Source: Streptomyces sp. CBMA152 (lineage in GTDB: Bacteria; Actinomycetota; Actinomycetes; Streptomycetales; Streptomycetaceae). From it: a DNA stretch of 64,000 nucleotides. The stretch's first letter is position 1. Each line of letters opens with the position of its first letter. The position numbers and the translations under genes are program-made. Of this stretch, positions 42,226 to 52,318 are shown one piece after another. Below the pieces are notes generated by a model, which was not told where the DNA came from, ran no database searches, and saw nothing but the letters and a program-made list of their open reading frames with translations. The DNA lies in contig NZ_MECJ01000016.1 in NCBI RefSeq assembly GCF_014596475.1, forward strand, positions 1-64,000, written 5' to 3'.

Positions 42226-43619
42226 TCACACGCCCTGGCTGACCGAGCTCATGTTGAAGTCCGGCACCCGCAGGGCGGGCATCGCGGTCCGGGTGAACCA
42301 GTCGCTCCACTCCCTCGGCAGGGTCTTCTCGGTCCGCCCCGCCTCGGTGGCCCGCGACAGCAGGTCCACCGGCGACTCGTTGAACCGGAAGTTGTTGACC
42401 GCGCCGACCACCTCGCCGTTCTCCACGAGATAGACGCCGTCCCGGGTGAGCCCGGTGAGCAGCAGCGTCGCCGGGTCGACCTCGCGGATGTACCAGAGGC
42501 AGGTCAGCAGCAGGCCGCGTTCGGTGGCGGCGACCATCTCCTCCAGCGAGCGCTCGCCACCGCCGTCCAGGACCAGGTTGCCGATCGAGGGCGTGACGGG
42601 CAACCGAGTAAGCCCCGCGCTGTGCCGGGTGGTGATCAGCCGCTCCAGCCTGCCGTCCCGCATCCAGTCGGTGGGGGTCAGCGGCAGACCGTTGTCGAAG
42701 ACGGAGGCGTCGTCGCCCGAGGCGTGGGCCAGCTGGAACGGCGCGGACTCCAGGCCCGGCTCGTTCGGGTCGCTGCGCAGCGTCAGCGGCAGCCGGGCCA
42801 GCTTCTCGCCGAGCCGGGTGCCGCCGCCGGGCTTGGAGAAGACGGTGCGGCCCTCGGCGGCGTCGCGCGCGTTGGACGACCACAGCTGGTAGATCAGCAG
42901 GTCGGCGACGGCGGTGGGCGGCAGCAGCGTCTCGTACCGCCCGGCGGGCAGATCGATTCGGCGCTCGGCCCAGCCGAGCCGGACGGCCAGCTCCTCGTCG
43001 AGCGCGCCCGGGTCGACGTCCTTGAAGTCCCGCGTCGCGCGCCCGGCCCACGCGGAGCGGGTGCGGTCCGGCGACTTGGCGTTGACTTCGAGCGTGCCCG
43101 TCGGCTGGTCGTGGCGCAGCCGCAGGCCCGTCGACGTACCCAGGTACGACGTGGTCATCTCGTGGTGCGCGAACCCGTACAGCTCCCGCCCGCCCGCGCG
43201 GGCGCGGGCGAAGGCCTCGCCGAGCGCCGGGGCGAACGCGGCGAAGACCGCCGAGGACGTCTCGGCGGGCGCCTCGGTGAAGTCGGCCGCCACCGGCACC
43301 CCGTCGATCAGCGGCTGGGCGTCCTCGGCGGGACCGGCCCCGCGCGCGGCCGCCTCCGCGGCCCGTACCAGCGGCTCCAGGTCGTCGGCGGTGACGGCGG
43401 ACCGCGACACCACACCGGACGCCGTGCCCTCGGCCCCGTCGACGGTCGCGATCACGGTGAGGGTGCGCCCGCGCGTCACGCCGTTGGTGGTCAGCGCGTT
43501 CCCGGCCCAGCGCAGATTGGCGGAGGAGTGCTCATCGGCGATGACGACGCACCCGTCGGCGGTGGACAGCGAGAGCGCCCGCTCGACGATCTCGTGCGGC
43601 TTGACGGTCGTACGAGAGC

Positions 43620-43623
<4 letters not shown>
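42226..43623 (-). CDS. tldE: TldE/PmbA family metalloprotease subunit
   Basis: 465 residues from ATG 43623. The family fold is visible (KPHEIVERALSLSTADGCVV near the start, FARARAGGRELYGFAHHEMTTSYLG, then RNLVLDGGGERSLEEM-like and the C-terminal VVGAVNNFRFNESPVDLLSRA). It lacks the HExxxH zinc site of TldD, as PmbA/TldE proteins do. TldD-TldE complexes degrade unfolded peptides and trim some peptide natural products. Overlaps tldD by four bases. Confidence 0.9.
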
Positions 43624-45143
<1,520 letters not shown>

Positions 45144-45328
45144 GGATGTCTCCTGTCGTGTGAGACCGGTCGCCCCGATCATGTCGCGTTCGCGGGCCGT
45201 CTGCCTACGTCTTTCTGTAGGGACCCCACAGCGCATCTTCCACGCCACTGTCACAGGTCGATTCCCCGTACACGTGCAGGTACCGATAGTTTGCGGAAGT
45301 ACGAAACCGCTATCGAAAGGGTGATCCG

Positions 45329-46048
45329 TTGAGCCGCTCGGTTCTCGTCACCGGAGGAAACCGGGGCATCGGCCTCGCCATCGCCCGCGCTTTCGCCGAA
45401 TCCGGCGACAAGGTCGCGATCACGTACCGCACCGGCGAGCCGCCGGCGGCCCTCGCCGAGCTCGGCTGCCTGGCAGTCAAGTGCGACATCACCGACACCG
45501 AGCAGGTGGAGCAGGCCTACAAGCAGATCGAGGAGGCCCACGGGCCCGTCGAGGTGCTCGTCGCCAACGCCGGTGTCACCAAGGACCAGCTCCTCATGCG
45601 CATGTCCGAGGAGGACTTCACGTCCGTCCTCGACACCAACCTCACCGGCACCTTCCGGGTCGTCAAGCGTGCCAACCGCGGCATGCTGCGCGCCAAGAAG
45701 GGCCGTGTCGTCCTGATCTCGTCCGTCGTCGGTCTGATGGGCTCGCCCGGCCAGGCCAACTACGCGGCCTCCAAGGCCGGTCTCGTCGGGTTCGCCCGCT
45801 CCCTCGCGCGCGAGCTGGGCTCCCGCAACATCACTTTCAACGTCGTCGCACCCGGTTTCGTCGACACCGACATGACCAAGGTGCTCACCGACGAGCAGCG
45901 CACCTCGATCATCTCCGGGGTGCCGCTGGGCCGCTACGCGCAGCCCGAGGAGATCGCCGCCGCGGTCCGCTTCCTCGCCTCGGACGACGCCTCGTACATC
46001 ACTGGTGCCGTCATCCCGGTTGACGGCGGATTGGGCATGGGTCACTGA
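45329..46048 (+). CDS. fabG: 3-oxoacyl-ACP reductase FabG
   Basis: 239 residues from a TTG start, seven bases after GAAAGGG; this start is right because VLVTGGNRGIGLAIA needs only five residues before the Rossmann strand. NAGVTKDQLLMRM, then SSVVGLMGSPGQANYAASKAG (Ser, Tyr, Lys triad) and PGFVDTDMT are FabG markers. It reduces beta-ketoacyl-ACP in type II fatty acid synthesis. The enoyl reductase gene follows five bases on. From memory this is the SCO1815/1814 arrangement. Confidence 0.95.
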   Translation: MSRSVLVTGGNRGIGLAIARAFAESGDKVAITYRTGEPPAALAELGCLAVKCDITDTEQVEQAYKQIEEAHGPVEVLVANAGVTKDQLLMRMSEEDFTSVLDTNLTGTFRVVKRANRGMLRAKKGRVVLISSVVGLMGSPGQANYAASKAGLVGFARSLARELGSRNITFNVVAPGFVDTDMTKVLTDEQRTSIISGVPLGRYAQPEEIAAAVRFLASDDASYITGAVIPVDGGLGMGH

Positions 46049-46052
46049 TCAC

Positions 46053-46820
46053 ATGAGCGGAATTCTCGACGGCAAGCGCATCCTGATCACGGGTGTGCTG
46101 ATGGAGTCGTCCATCGCCTTCCACGCCGCCAAGCTGGCTCAGGAGCAGGGCGCCGAGGTCATCCTGACCGCGTTCCCGCGCCCGACCCTGACCGAGCGCA
46201 TCGCCAAGAAGCTCCCCAAGCCCGCCAAGGTCATCGAGCTCGACGTGACCAACCAGGAGCACCTGGACCGGCTCGCGGGCCTGGTCAAGGAGGAGCTCGG
46301 CAGCCTCGACGGCGTCGTCCACTCCATCGGCTTCGCCCCGCAGGACGCCCTCGGCGGCAACTTCCTCAACACCCCCTTCGAGTCGGTCGCGACGGCCATG
46401 CACGTCTCGGCGTTCTCGCTGAAGTCGCTGGTCATGGCCTGCCGCCCGCTGATGAGCTCCGGCGGCGCGGTCGTCGGTCTGACCTTCGACGCGCAGTTCG
46501 CCTGGCCGCAGTACGACTGGATGGGCCCGGCGAAGGCCGCCCTGGAGGCCACCTCCCGCTACCTCGCCCGTGACCTGGGCAAGGAGGGCATCCGCTGCAA
46601 TCTGGTCTCGGCGGGCCCGATCGGCTCCATGGCCGCGAAGTCCATCCCGGGCTTCTCGGACCTGGCGGCGGTGTGGGACACCCGCTCCCCGCTGGACTGG
46701 AACATGGCCGACCCCGAGCCGACCGGCCGCGCCATCGTGGCCCTGCTCTCGGACTGGTTCCCGAAGACGACGGGCGAGATCGTCCACGTCGACGGCGGCG
46801 TGCACATGATCGGCGCGTAA
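46053..46820 (+). CDS. inhA: Enoyl-ACP reductase (FabI/InhA type)
   Basis: 255 residues from ATG 46053. LITGVLMESSIAFHAAKLAQ at the N-terminus is the FabI/InhA NAD-binding motif. Later GFAPQDALGGNFLN and QYDWMGPAKAALEATSRYLA contain the catalytic tyrosine and lysine (Tyr-x6-Lys). The C-terminal VHVDGGVHMIGA is typical. It performs the final reduction of each fatty-acid elongation cycle and would be the target of triclosan or isoniazid-type inhibitors. Operon with fabG. Confidence 0.94.
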   Translation: MSGILDGKRILITGVLMESSIAFHAAKLAQEQGAEVILTAFPRPTLTERIAKKLPKPAKVIELDVTNQEHLDRLAGLVKEELGSLDGVVHSIGFAPQDALGGNFLNTPFESVATAMHVSAFSLKSLVMACRPLMSSGGAVVGLTFDAQFAWPQYDWMGPAKAALEATSRYLARDLGKEGIRCNLVSAGPIGSMAAKSIPGFSDLAAVWDTRSPLDWNMADPEPTGRAIVALLSDWFPKTTGEIVHVDGGVHMIGA

Positions 46821-46848
46821 GCGCTTCGCTTGGAGTGCGGTGATTCGG

Positions 46849-46918
46849 CTGCGGACCGTTCGTGGCTGGTCGCGCCCACGCGGCGGAGCCGCAAATGTCA
46901 CAGCCCCGCGCCCCTTAT
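46849..46918. repeat. Degenerate copy of the dispersed intergenic repeat
   Basis: It begins CTGCGGACCGT, as does 11461, then keeps TCGCGC and CCCCGCGCCCCTTA-like ends. The inner part differs: here GCGGC-GGA-GCCGC replaces GGGCCC-TTC-GGGCCC. It lies just after the inhA stop. Confidence 0.65.
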
Positions 46919-46945
46919 AGGGCGCTGCCTGATCGGCTCGTACGT

Positions 46946-46987
46946 ACGGCCGTCCTCCTCCGCCTCGTGCGGATGGAGGGCGGCCGT
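46946..46987 (+). terminator. Imperfect hairpin terminator after inhA
   Basis: ACGGCCGTCCTCCTCCGC (46946-46963) pairs imperfectly with 46969-46987, ending GGCGGCCGT, with a CTCGT loop. It probably terminates the fabG-inhA transcript. Confidence 0.5.
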
Positions 46988-47025
46988 CGTGCGTGTCCGG
47001 CTCCTTCCCCGCAGACTGAGCGAAG

Positions 47026-47037
47026 CGGACATGTCCG
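47026..47037. promoter_or_regulatory. Palindrome upstream of the exported protein gene
   Basis: CGGACATGTCCG is a perfect 12-base palindrome, 27 bases before the GTG at 47065. Its position suits an operator near the transcription start, but no regulator is known for it. Confidence 0.4.
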
Positions 47038-47064
47038 GCATTCGGTCGGGGAGGAGGTGGGGCA

Positions 47065-47517
47065 GTGCGGCCCTTGCGGACAGCGCAGCGCCGAGCCGTC
47101 GCCCTGGTGGCGCTGCTCGCCGCGATCCCGGCCTCGTTCGCACTCCCAACGGTCGTACGGGCCGCCACCGCTCCCGACGAGCCCGCGCAGGCAGCGCCGC
47201 CCGAGCCCTTCGGGGCCGACTGCCGCACCTCGGTCCTGGGCTCGCACGTCATCGCGTACTGCCACAACCCGTATCCGGACACCGACCGGGTGCGGCTGCA
47301 CACCCAGTGCGTGCGCTGGTGGGACATCGCCGCGGACGCGGCGCCGGTCGCGGTCGCCCCGGCGCAGACCGTGCGGCTCACGGACCGCTGCTGGAAAGAG
47401 GTGCGGGCGGTGTGGGTCACCCACGAGAAGCCGAGTCCCCGGTCGACCGGGACCCTGACGCCCCGGCCCCGGCGGGCCCCCGTCGTGATGGAGGAGCCGG
47501 AGCTCGCGGAGGACTGA
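47065..47517 (+). CDS. Exported protein of unknown function
   Basis: 150 residues from GTG 47065, well spaced behind GGGGAGGAGGTGGG. A signal peptide covers about residues 1-33 (RAVALVALLAAIPASFALPT, then VRAAT). The mature domain has four cysteines (CRTSV, YCHNP, TQCVRWW, DRCWKEV) that could form two disulfides, with tryptophans around them, and a proline/arginine-rich C-terminal tail. Not recognised. Likely a small secreted or wall-associated protein. Confidence 0.75.
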   Translation: MRPLRTAQRRAVALVALLAAIPASFALPTVVRAATAPDEPAQAAPPEPFGADCRTSVLGSHVIAYCHNPYPDTDRVRLHTQCVRWWDIAADAAPVAVAPAQTVRLTDRCWKEVRAVWVTHEKPSPRSTGTLTPRPRRAPVVMEEPELAED

Positions 47518-47530
47518 GGAAACGCGCGCC

Positions 47531-48205
47531 CTAGAGGCGCTGGTTCAGGCAGAAGAACGCGTGGCCCGCCGCCTCCGTCGCCGCCGTGTCCGCGTCGCCC
47601 GCGCGGATCGCCTCGACCAGGCGCGCGTGGTCCATGTGGTTCTCCGGCCGCAGCTCCCGGCCGACGTCGTCGCGCAGCCAGTCGCGCAGGAGGTCGCCGA
47701 GGTCCGCGTACAGCTCGGTCAGTACGTCGTTGTGCGAGGCCGCCACGATCGCCAGGTGCAGGGTGGCGTCGGCGGCGACGAACGCCTCCGCGTCGCCCGA
47801 CGACCAGGCCTCCTCGCGCCGCGCGAGCGCCGCGTCCAGCTGGGCCAGATCGCGCGGGGTGCGCCGCTCGGCGGCCAGCCGGGCCGCCGAGGACTCCAGC
47901 GTGGAGCGCAGCTCGGCCACATGGCGGGGGTCGGCGGTCGCGAACCGCCGGTGCATCACACCCGCCAGCTCGCTGGTCGCGACGACGTACGTGCCGGAGC
48001 CCTGCCGGATGTCGAGCAGCCCGTTGTGCGCGAGCGCGCGGACCGCCTCGCGGACCGTGTTGCGCGCGACCCCCAGCTGTTCGACCAGCTCGGGCTCGGT
48101 GGGGATGCGCGATCCCACCGGCCACTCGCCCGAGGTGATCTGGTTGCGCAGCTGCGCGATCACCTGGTCGGCGAGGGGAGAGCGCCGCGGAGAGCTCAGC
48201 GTCAT
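47531..48205 (-). CDS. GntR/FadR family transcriptional regulator (FCD domain)
   Basis: 224 residues. Winged helix-turn-helix at about residues 13-70 (QVIAQLRNQITSGEWPVGSRIPTEPELVEQLGVARNTVREAVRAL). The C-terminal FCD helical domain contains HHAVI-like metal/ligand residues in ADATLHLAIVAASHNDVLTELYADL and a final GHAFFCLNQRL. It is divergent from an MFS transporter across 72 bases containing overlapping inverted repeats, so it most likely controls that gene and itself. Confidence 0.9.
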   Translation of the reverse strand: MTLSSPRRSPLADQVIAQLRNQITSGEWPVGSRIPTEPELVEQLGVARNTVREAVRALAHNGLLDIRQGSGTYVVATSELAGVMHRRFATADPRHVAELRSTLESSAARLAAERRTPRDLAQLDAALARREEAWSSGDAEAFVAADATLHLAIVAASHNDVLTELYADLGDLLRDWLRDDVGRELRPENHMDHARLVEAIRAGDADTAATEAAGHAFFCLNQRL

Positions 48206-48228
48206 GCCGCTCCTTGTGTTCGGTGGCC

Positions 48229-48271
48229 GTCCAAAGCGATTGGACAACCAATCATCCCATGATTCTATGAT
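48229..48271. promoter_or_regulatory. GntR operators and leaderless -10 between the regulator and MFS genes
   Basis: GTCCAA (48229-48234) and TTGGAC (48240-48245) form one inverted repeat, and ATTGG (48239-48243) with CCAAT (48248-48252) form a second overlapping one, giving three half-sites. TATGAT (48266-48271) then ends six bases before the MFS ATG, a leaderless arrangement. The operators therefore sit at the -35 region of the MFS promoter. Confidence 0.6.
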
Positions 48272-48277
48272 GGCGTC

Positions 48278-49615
48278 ATGGCCGACGACGAGACCCGCAC
48301 CCTGAGCCCCGCGCCGGGCACCATGACCGACGACTCCATTGAAGCCCCCACGGGCGTGAACCCGGACGGCACGGGCCCGCGTACGGATGGCCCGCGTACG
48401 GACGCCCGGGCGGCGTGGACCACGCGGCTCGTGCTCGTCGGCCTCGTCCTCGCCGCGATCAACCTCCGCCCGGCCATCACCAGCCTCGGCGCGCTCTTCG
48501 AGGAGGTGCGCGACGGGCTGCACATGAACGGCAGCGTCGCCGGTGTCCTCACCTCCGTGCCCCCGCTCTGCTTCGCCGTCTTCGGCATCATGGCGCCGCG
48601 CCTGGCCCGCCGCTTCGGCCCGGCCGTGGTCGTCTGCGCGGGCATGGTCGCGATAGCCGCCGGTCTGCTGCTCCGCCCGTTCGCGGGCGGCACTCCCGGC
48701 TTCCTCGCCGCCAGCGCGCTCGCCCTGATGGGCATCGCGGTCAGCAACGTGCTGATGCCGGTGATCGTCAAGCGGTACTTCCCGGACCGGGTCGGCCAGA
48801 TGACCGGCCTGTACTCGATGGCCCTCGCCCTCGGCACCGCGCTCGCCGCCGCCGCGACCGTGCCCATGACCGACGTCCTGGGCGGCAGTTGGCGCACCGG
48901 CCTGAGCATGTGGGCGCTGCTCGCCGTCGTCGCCGTACTGCCGTGGCTGCTGCTCGTGCGCGACCCGTCGGGGCGCCAGGACCGGCAGACGGCCGCGCGG
49001 ACGCAGGCCGAGGAGGGCCCCGCCTTCCGGATCACCCGCAGCCGTACCGCCTGGGCGCTCGCCTGCTTCTTCGGCCTCCAGGCCACCGCCGCGTACATCA
49101 CGATGGGCTGGATGCCGCAGATCTTCCGGGACGCCGGGGTGTCCGCCGGGACCGCGGGCGTCCTGCTGGCGGTGACGATGGTGATGGGCGTCCCGCTGGC
49201 GTTCGTCATCCCGCGCGTCGCCACCCGGATGCGGAACCAGGGCCCGATCGTCGCCGTCCTCGGCGCCTGCGGACTCGCCGGTTACGCGGGCCTCTACTTC
49301 GCCCCGGCCGCAGGCGCCTGGGCCTGGGCGCTGCTGCTCGGCATCTCCAACTGCGCCTTCCCGCTGGCCCTCACGATGATCGGCATGCGCTCGCGGACCG
49401 GTACGGGCGTGGTCCGCCTCTCCGCCTTCGCGCAGTCCACCGGCTATCTGATCTCGATCCCCGGCCCCACCCTCGTCGGCGCCCTCTACGACCGCACCGG
49501 CGGCTGGGGCCTGCCGATCGCGCTGATGGCGGGCCTGATGGTGCCGCAGATCGTGGTCGGTTCGCTGGCGGGCCGGGACCGGACGGTGGAGGACGAAGCG
49601 GGAATGCGAGACTGA
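48278..49615 (+). CDS. MFS transporter, CynX/NimT-like
   Basis: 445 residues with 12 membrane helices. After a 40-residue polar N-terminus the first helix begins LVLVGLVLAAINLRPAITSLG, the CynX/NimT motif, then VAGVLTSVPPLCFAVFGIMAPRLARRFGPA. The second half repeats this with GWMPQIFRDAGVSAGTAGVL. The family exports or imports small anions such as cyanate or nitroimidazole. A 38-residue peptide gene follows four bases later, as in other streptomycetes. Confidence 0.88.
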   Translation: MADDETRTLSPAPGTMTDDSIEAPTGVNPDGTGPRTDGPRTDARAAWTTRLVLVGLVLAAINLRPAITSLGALFEEVRDGLHMNGSVAGVLTSVPPLCFAVFGIMAPRLARRFGPAVVVCAGMVAIAAGLLLRPFAGGTPGFLAASALALMGIAVSNVLMPVIVKRYFPDRVGQMTGLYSMALALGTALAAAATVPMTDVLGGSWRTGLSMWALLAVVAVLPWLLLVRDPSGRQDRQTAARTQAEEGPAFRITRSRTAWALACFFGLQATAAYITMGWMPQIFRDAGVSAGTAGVLLAVTMVMGVPLAFVIPRVATRMRNQGPIVAVLGACGLAGYAGLYFAPAAGAWAWALLLGISNCAFPLALTMIGMRSRTGTGVVRLSAFAQSTGYLISIPGPTLVGALYDRTGGWGLPIALMAGLMVPQIVVGSLAGRDRTVEDEAGMRD

Positions 49616-49619
49616 GCGC

Positions 49620-49736
49620 ATGCCTGTGCTCGAACCGAATCCCCAGAACGGTCAGAAGAAGCTGCTCATCGTGCTCGGCGCGATGCTGGCGATCACGGCG
49701 GTCATCGCCGTCATCGCCACCCTCGCCTCACCCTGA
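49620..49736 (+). CDS. SGM_5486-type transporter-associated small membrane peptide
   Basis: 38 residues: MPVLEPNPQNGQKKLLIVLG followed by AMLAITAVIAVIATLASP. It is a single-span helix with a short polar N-terminus. It lies four bases after the MFS stop, so it is translated with the transporter. From memory this family is described only as transporter-associated. Too short for routine gene finding. Confidence 0.75.
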   Translation: MPVLEPNPQNGQKKLLIVLGAMLAITAVIAVIATLASP

Positions 49737-49836
49737 CCCCCGCCCGCCCCCTGGTTGCCCCACCCCTCCCGAGCAGCCCCGCACGGCCTTCGTCACCCCT
49801 CCTGAGCTGGGACGACGTAGCCGGTGGTGGTGCTGG

Positions 49837-49857
49837 CCCCCCTGACCCCTAGGGGGG
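49837..49857. terminator. Possible hairpin terminator after the transporter unit
   Basis: CCCCCCT (49837-49843) pairs with AGGGGGG (49851-49857) across a 7-base loop, followed by AAAG. The interval 49737-49973 otherwise holds only the tandem palindromes at 49919-49948. Confidence 0.4.
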
Positions 49858-49918
49858 AAAGCCCCGGGGTAAGTGGGTGGGTCACCGGATGGGCGGAGGA
49901 CGCCGTGATCCGTAGGTT

Positions 49919-49948
49919 CGACGTACGTCAGCGACCCGACGTACGTCA
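49919..49948. promoter_or_regulatory. Two tandem palindromic sites upstream of a small membrane protein
   Basis: CGACGTACGTCA occurs at 49919-49930 and exactly again at 49937-49948, an 18-base period. Each contains the perfect palindrome GACGTACGTC. They lie 26-55 bases upstream of the ATG at 49974, so they overlap the probable promoter. Confidence 0.6.
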
Positions 49949-49973
49949 CCTTTTCGGATTTACGGAGGCGGCC

Positions 49974-50177
49974 ATGCCGGCCACGAACAACCGGTCCACC
50001 CACCCGGCCACCGCCGACGCCGACTTCAGGCTCCCGTGGTGGGCGGTGGCCCTGCCGACGGTCGCGTTCGTCCTCCTGCTCGTGCTCATCACGGGCTCGC
50101 ACGAGGCCGACGCCGCCTCCGGTGCCCCCGCTCTCAGCCACCTCGTGGACCGCGTCCAGCACGCCCTGTCCCGCTGA
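49974..50177 (+). CDS. Small single-span membrane protein, unknown
   Basis: 67 residues from ATG 49974, five bases after GGAGG. One helix at about residues 23-41 (WAVALPTVAFVLLLVLI), with a polar N-terminus and an outside C-terminal segment of about 25 residues. A GTG at 49905 would add 23 residues but would start before the two palindromes and has no ribosome site. Not recognised; the tandem operator suggests it is tightly regulated. Confidence 0.65.
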   Translation: MPATNNRSTHPATADADFRLPWWAVALPTVAFVLLLVLITGSHEADAASGAPALSHLVDRVQHALSR

Positions 50178-50254
50178 ACGCCCTTGTCAACCCGGGCGGG
50201 AGAGCTCCCCGACAGCCTGCGCCCGATGGCGTGATTCATGCGAAGCTGGGGGAC

Positions 50255-50773
50255 ATGAGCGTCGACACACCCCGCAGGATCGTCCTCCTCCGGCACGCCA
50301 AGGCCGACTGGCCCCAGGTGTCCGACCACGACCGGCCGCTCGCCGACCGCGGCCGTACGGACGCCACCGTGGCCGGGCGCCGGCTCGCGGACACCAAGAT
50401 CGAATTCGATCTGACTCTCTGTTCGACCGCGGTCCGGACTCGCGAGACCTGGAAGCTGGCCGTGCACGAACTGCCGCACCGCCCCAGGACCGTGTACGAG
50501 GAGCGGCTGTACGAGGCCTCGCTCGGCGAGCTGCTCGCCCTCCTCAACGAGACCCCGGACGACGTGAACGACCTGCTTCTGGTCGGCCACAACCCCGGGA
50601 TGCACGCGCTCGCGGACGCGCTGGCCGACCGCGCCGAGGGCGATGTGATGGTGCGGATGAACCGGAGCGGCTTCCCCACCGCCGCCTTCGCGGTCGTCGC
50701 CTTCACCGGCTCCTGGAAGTCGGTCGAGCACGGCGTCGGCACCCTGACGGACTTCTGGGCGCCGCACGACTGA
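50255..50773 (+). CDS. sixA: Histidine phosphatase family protein (SixA-like)
   Basis: 172 residues from ATG 50255, behind GGGGGA. The RHG motif is LLRHAKADW (His14 catalytic), with CSTAVRTRET supplying the second arginine, and the second histidine in LLVGHNPGMHA. The length and the Lys after RHA match SixA, which dephosphorylates histidine-phosphorylated phosphotransfer proteins. A role with a phosphorelay is inferred, but no partner is linked. A strong bidirectional terminator follows. Confidence 0.85.
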   Translation: MSVDTPRRIVLLRHAKADWPQVSDHDRPLADRGRTDATVAGRRLADTKIEFDLTLCSTAVRTRETWKLAVHELPHRPRTVYEERLYEASLGELLALLNETPDDVNDLLLVGHNPGMHALADALADRAEGDVMVRMNRSGFPTAAFAVVAFTGSWKSVEHGVGTLTDFWAPHD

Positions 50774-50795
50774 GGCAGCACCCGTGTCACGCGGT

Positions 50796-50840
50796 ACGAC
50801 AGAAGGCCCCGGCGCGGACGCTGCCGGGGCCTTCTGTCGT
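50796..50840. terminator. Perfect 18-bp bidirectional terminator
   Basis: ACGACAGAAGGCCCCGGC (50796-50813) pairs exactly with 50823-50840 across a 9-base loop. It lies between the convergent sixA and serB stops and can serve both strands. Confidence 0.9.
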
Positions 50841-50847
50841 CCGCGCG

Positions 50848-52140
50848 TCAGTGGGGCTCGTCAACGAACCCGTCGGCGGTCTCGACCTCCTCGCGGGTGA
50901 TCCCGAGGAGATAGAGGACGGCGTCCAGGAACGGTACGTTCACGGCCGTGTGGGCGGCCCGGCGGACCACCGGCTTGGCGTTGAACGCGACGCCGAGACC
51001 GGCCGCGTTGAGCATGTCGAGATCGTTGGCGCCGTCGCCGATCGCCACCGTCTGGTCGAGCGGTACGCCCGCCTCGGCCGCGAACTCGCGCAGCAGCCGG
51101 GCCTTCCCGGCCCGGTCGACGACCGCTCCGGTGACACGTCCGGTGAGCTTGCCGTCGACGATCTCCAGGGTGTTGGCGGAGGCGAAGTCGAGGCCGAGGC
51201 GTTCCCGCAGATCATCGGTGACCTGGGTGAACCCGCCCGAGACGACGCCCACTTGGTAGCCGAGCCGCTTGAGCGTACGGATCAGGGTGCGCGCGCCCGG
51301 AGTGAGCCGCACCTCGGCGCGGACCTTGTCCACGACGGAGGCGTCGAGCCCGGCGAGCAGCGCCACGCGCGCGTGCAGCGACTGCTCGAAGTCGAGCTCG
51401 CCGCGCATCGCCTGGGCGGTGACCTCGGCGACCTTGTCCTCGCAGCCGGCGTGCGCGGCGAACAGCTCGATGACCTCGTCCTGGATGAGCGTGGAGTCCA
51501 CGTCCATCACGACGAGCCGCTGGGCGCGGCGGTGCAGCCCGGCCGAGACGACGGCCACATCGACGCCGAGGGCCGCGGCCTCGATGGCGAGCGCGGTGCG
51601 CAGGGGTCCGGTCTCGGCGCCGGAGACGGCGAACTCGACCGCCGTGACGGGGTACTTGGCGAGCCGGAAGATACGGTCGATGTTGCCGCCGGTGGCGGTG
51701 ATCCGGGCCGCTATGGCGGCTGTGGACTCGGCGGTGAGCGGGTGGCCGAGCACGGTGACGTGCGAACGCCCGCTGCCGCGCGGCCGGTTGTCGCCGATGC
51801 CGGAGATGATCTCGGCCTGGAGCTTCAGCGAGTCCGCCCAGCTGTGCACGGTGGCCCGCAGCTCGCCCGCCGTGCTCACGGTCGGCTCGGTGACGAGCGC
51901 GCACAGGGTGATACGGCCACGGGTGACGACCTGCTCGATGTCGACGACGTCGACGGAGTAGGCGGCGAGCGTGTCGAAGAGTCCTGCGGTGATCCCGGGC
52001 CGGTCCTTGCCGAAGATCTTGACGAGGAGGGTGGGGACGTCGGCGCCGGCCGAGGGGGCGGGGGTGTCCGCGCCGGGTGCCGCACCGAGGGGCGCGTCAG
52101 GGTTCTGACCAGCGGGGCGAGGGGGCTGTGATGCGCTCAT
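50848..52140 (-). CDS. serB: Phosphoserine phosphatase SerB with N-terminal ACT-type domains
   Basis: 430 residues from ATG 52140. A 33-residue disordered N-terminus precedes two ACT-like domains (about 38-115 and 125-205, VKIFGKDRPGITAGLFDTLA). The HAD phosphatase begins VVMDVDSTLIQDEVIELFA (nucleophile Asp near 213) and ends with GDGANDLDML at 368-377. It makes L-serine, the last step from 3-phosphoserine. ACT domains usually give feedback by serine, as in mycobacterial SerB2. Confidence 0.94.
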   Translation of the reverse strand: MSASQPPRPAGQNPDAPLGAAPGADTPAPSAGADVPTLLVKIFGKDRPGITAGLFDTLAAYSVDVVDIEQVVTRGRITLCALVTEPTVSTAGELRATVHSWADSLKLQAEIISGIGDNRPRGSGRSHVTVLGHPLTAESTAAIAARITATGGNIDRIFRLAKYPVTAVEFAVSGAETGPLRTALAIEAAALGVDVAVVSAGLHRRAQRLVVMDVDSTLIQDEVIELFAAHAGCEDKVAEVTAQAMRGELDFEQSLHARVALLAGLDASVVDKVRAEVRLTPGARTLIRTLKRLGYQVGVVSGGFTQVTDDLRERLGLDFASANTLEIVDGKLTGRVTGAVVDRAGKARLLREFAAEAGVPLDQTVAIGDGANDLDMLNAAGLGVAFNAKPVVRRAAHTAVNVPFLDAVLYLLGITREEVETADGFVDEPH

Positions 52141-52318
52141 GGTGATCCCACCGTATAGGCCCGGCGCGCGCCCCCGACGGCCTGTCCCGCCCACCGGACA
52201 GCGTGTCACCGCCCGGCGGCAAATCGACAGCGGACCGCTACCTGGTGGTCACTTTGAGGTGATCTCCCGGTCGCCGGGCGCGGCGCCGAGCCTGTCGGCG
52301 GGCCCGGCGGCCGCATGA

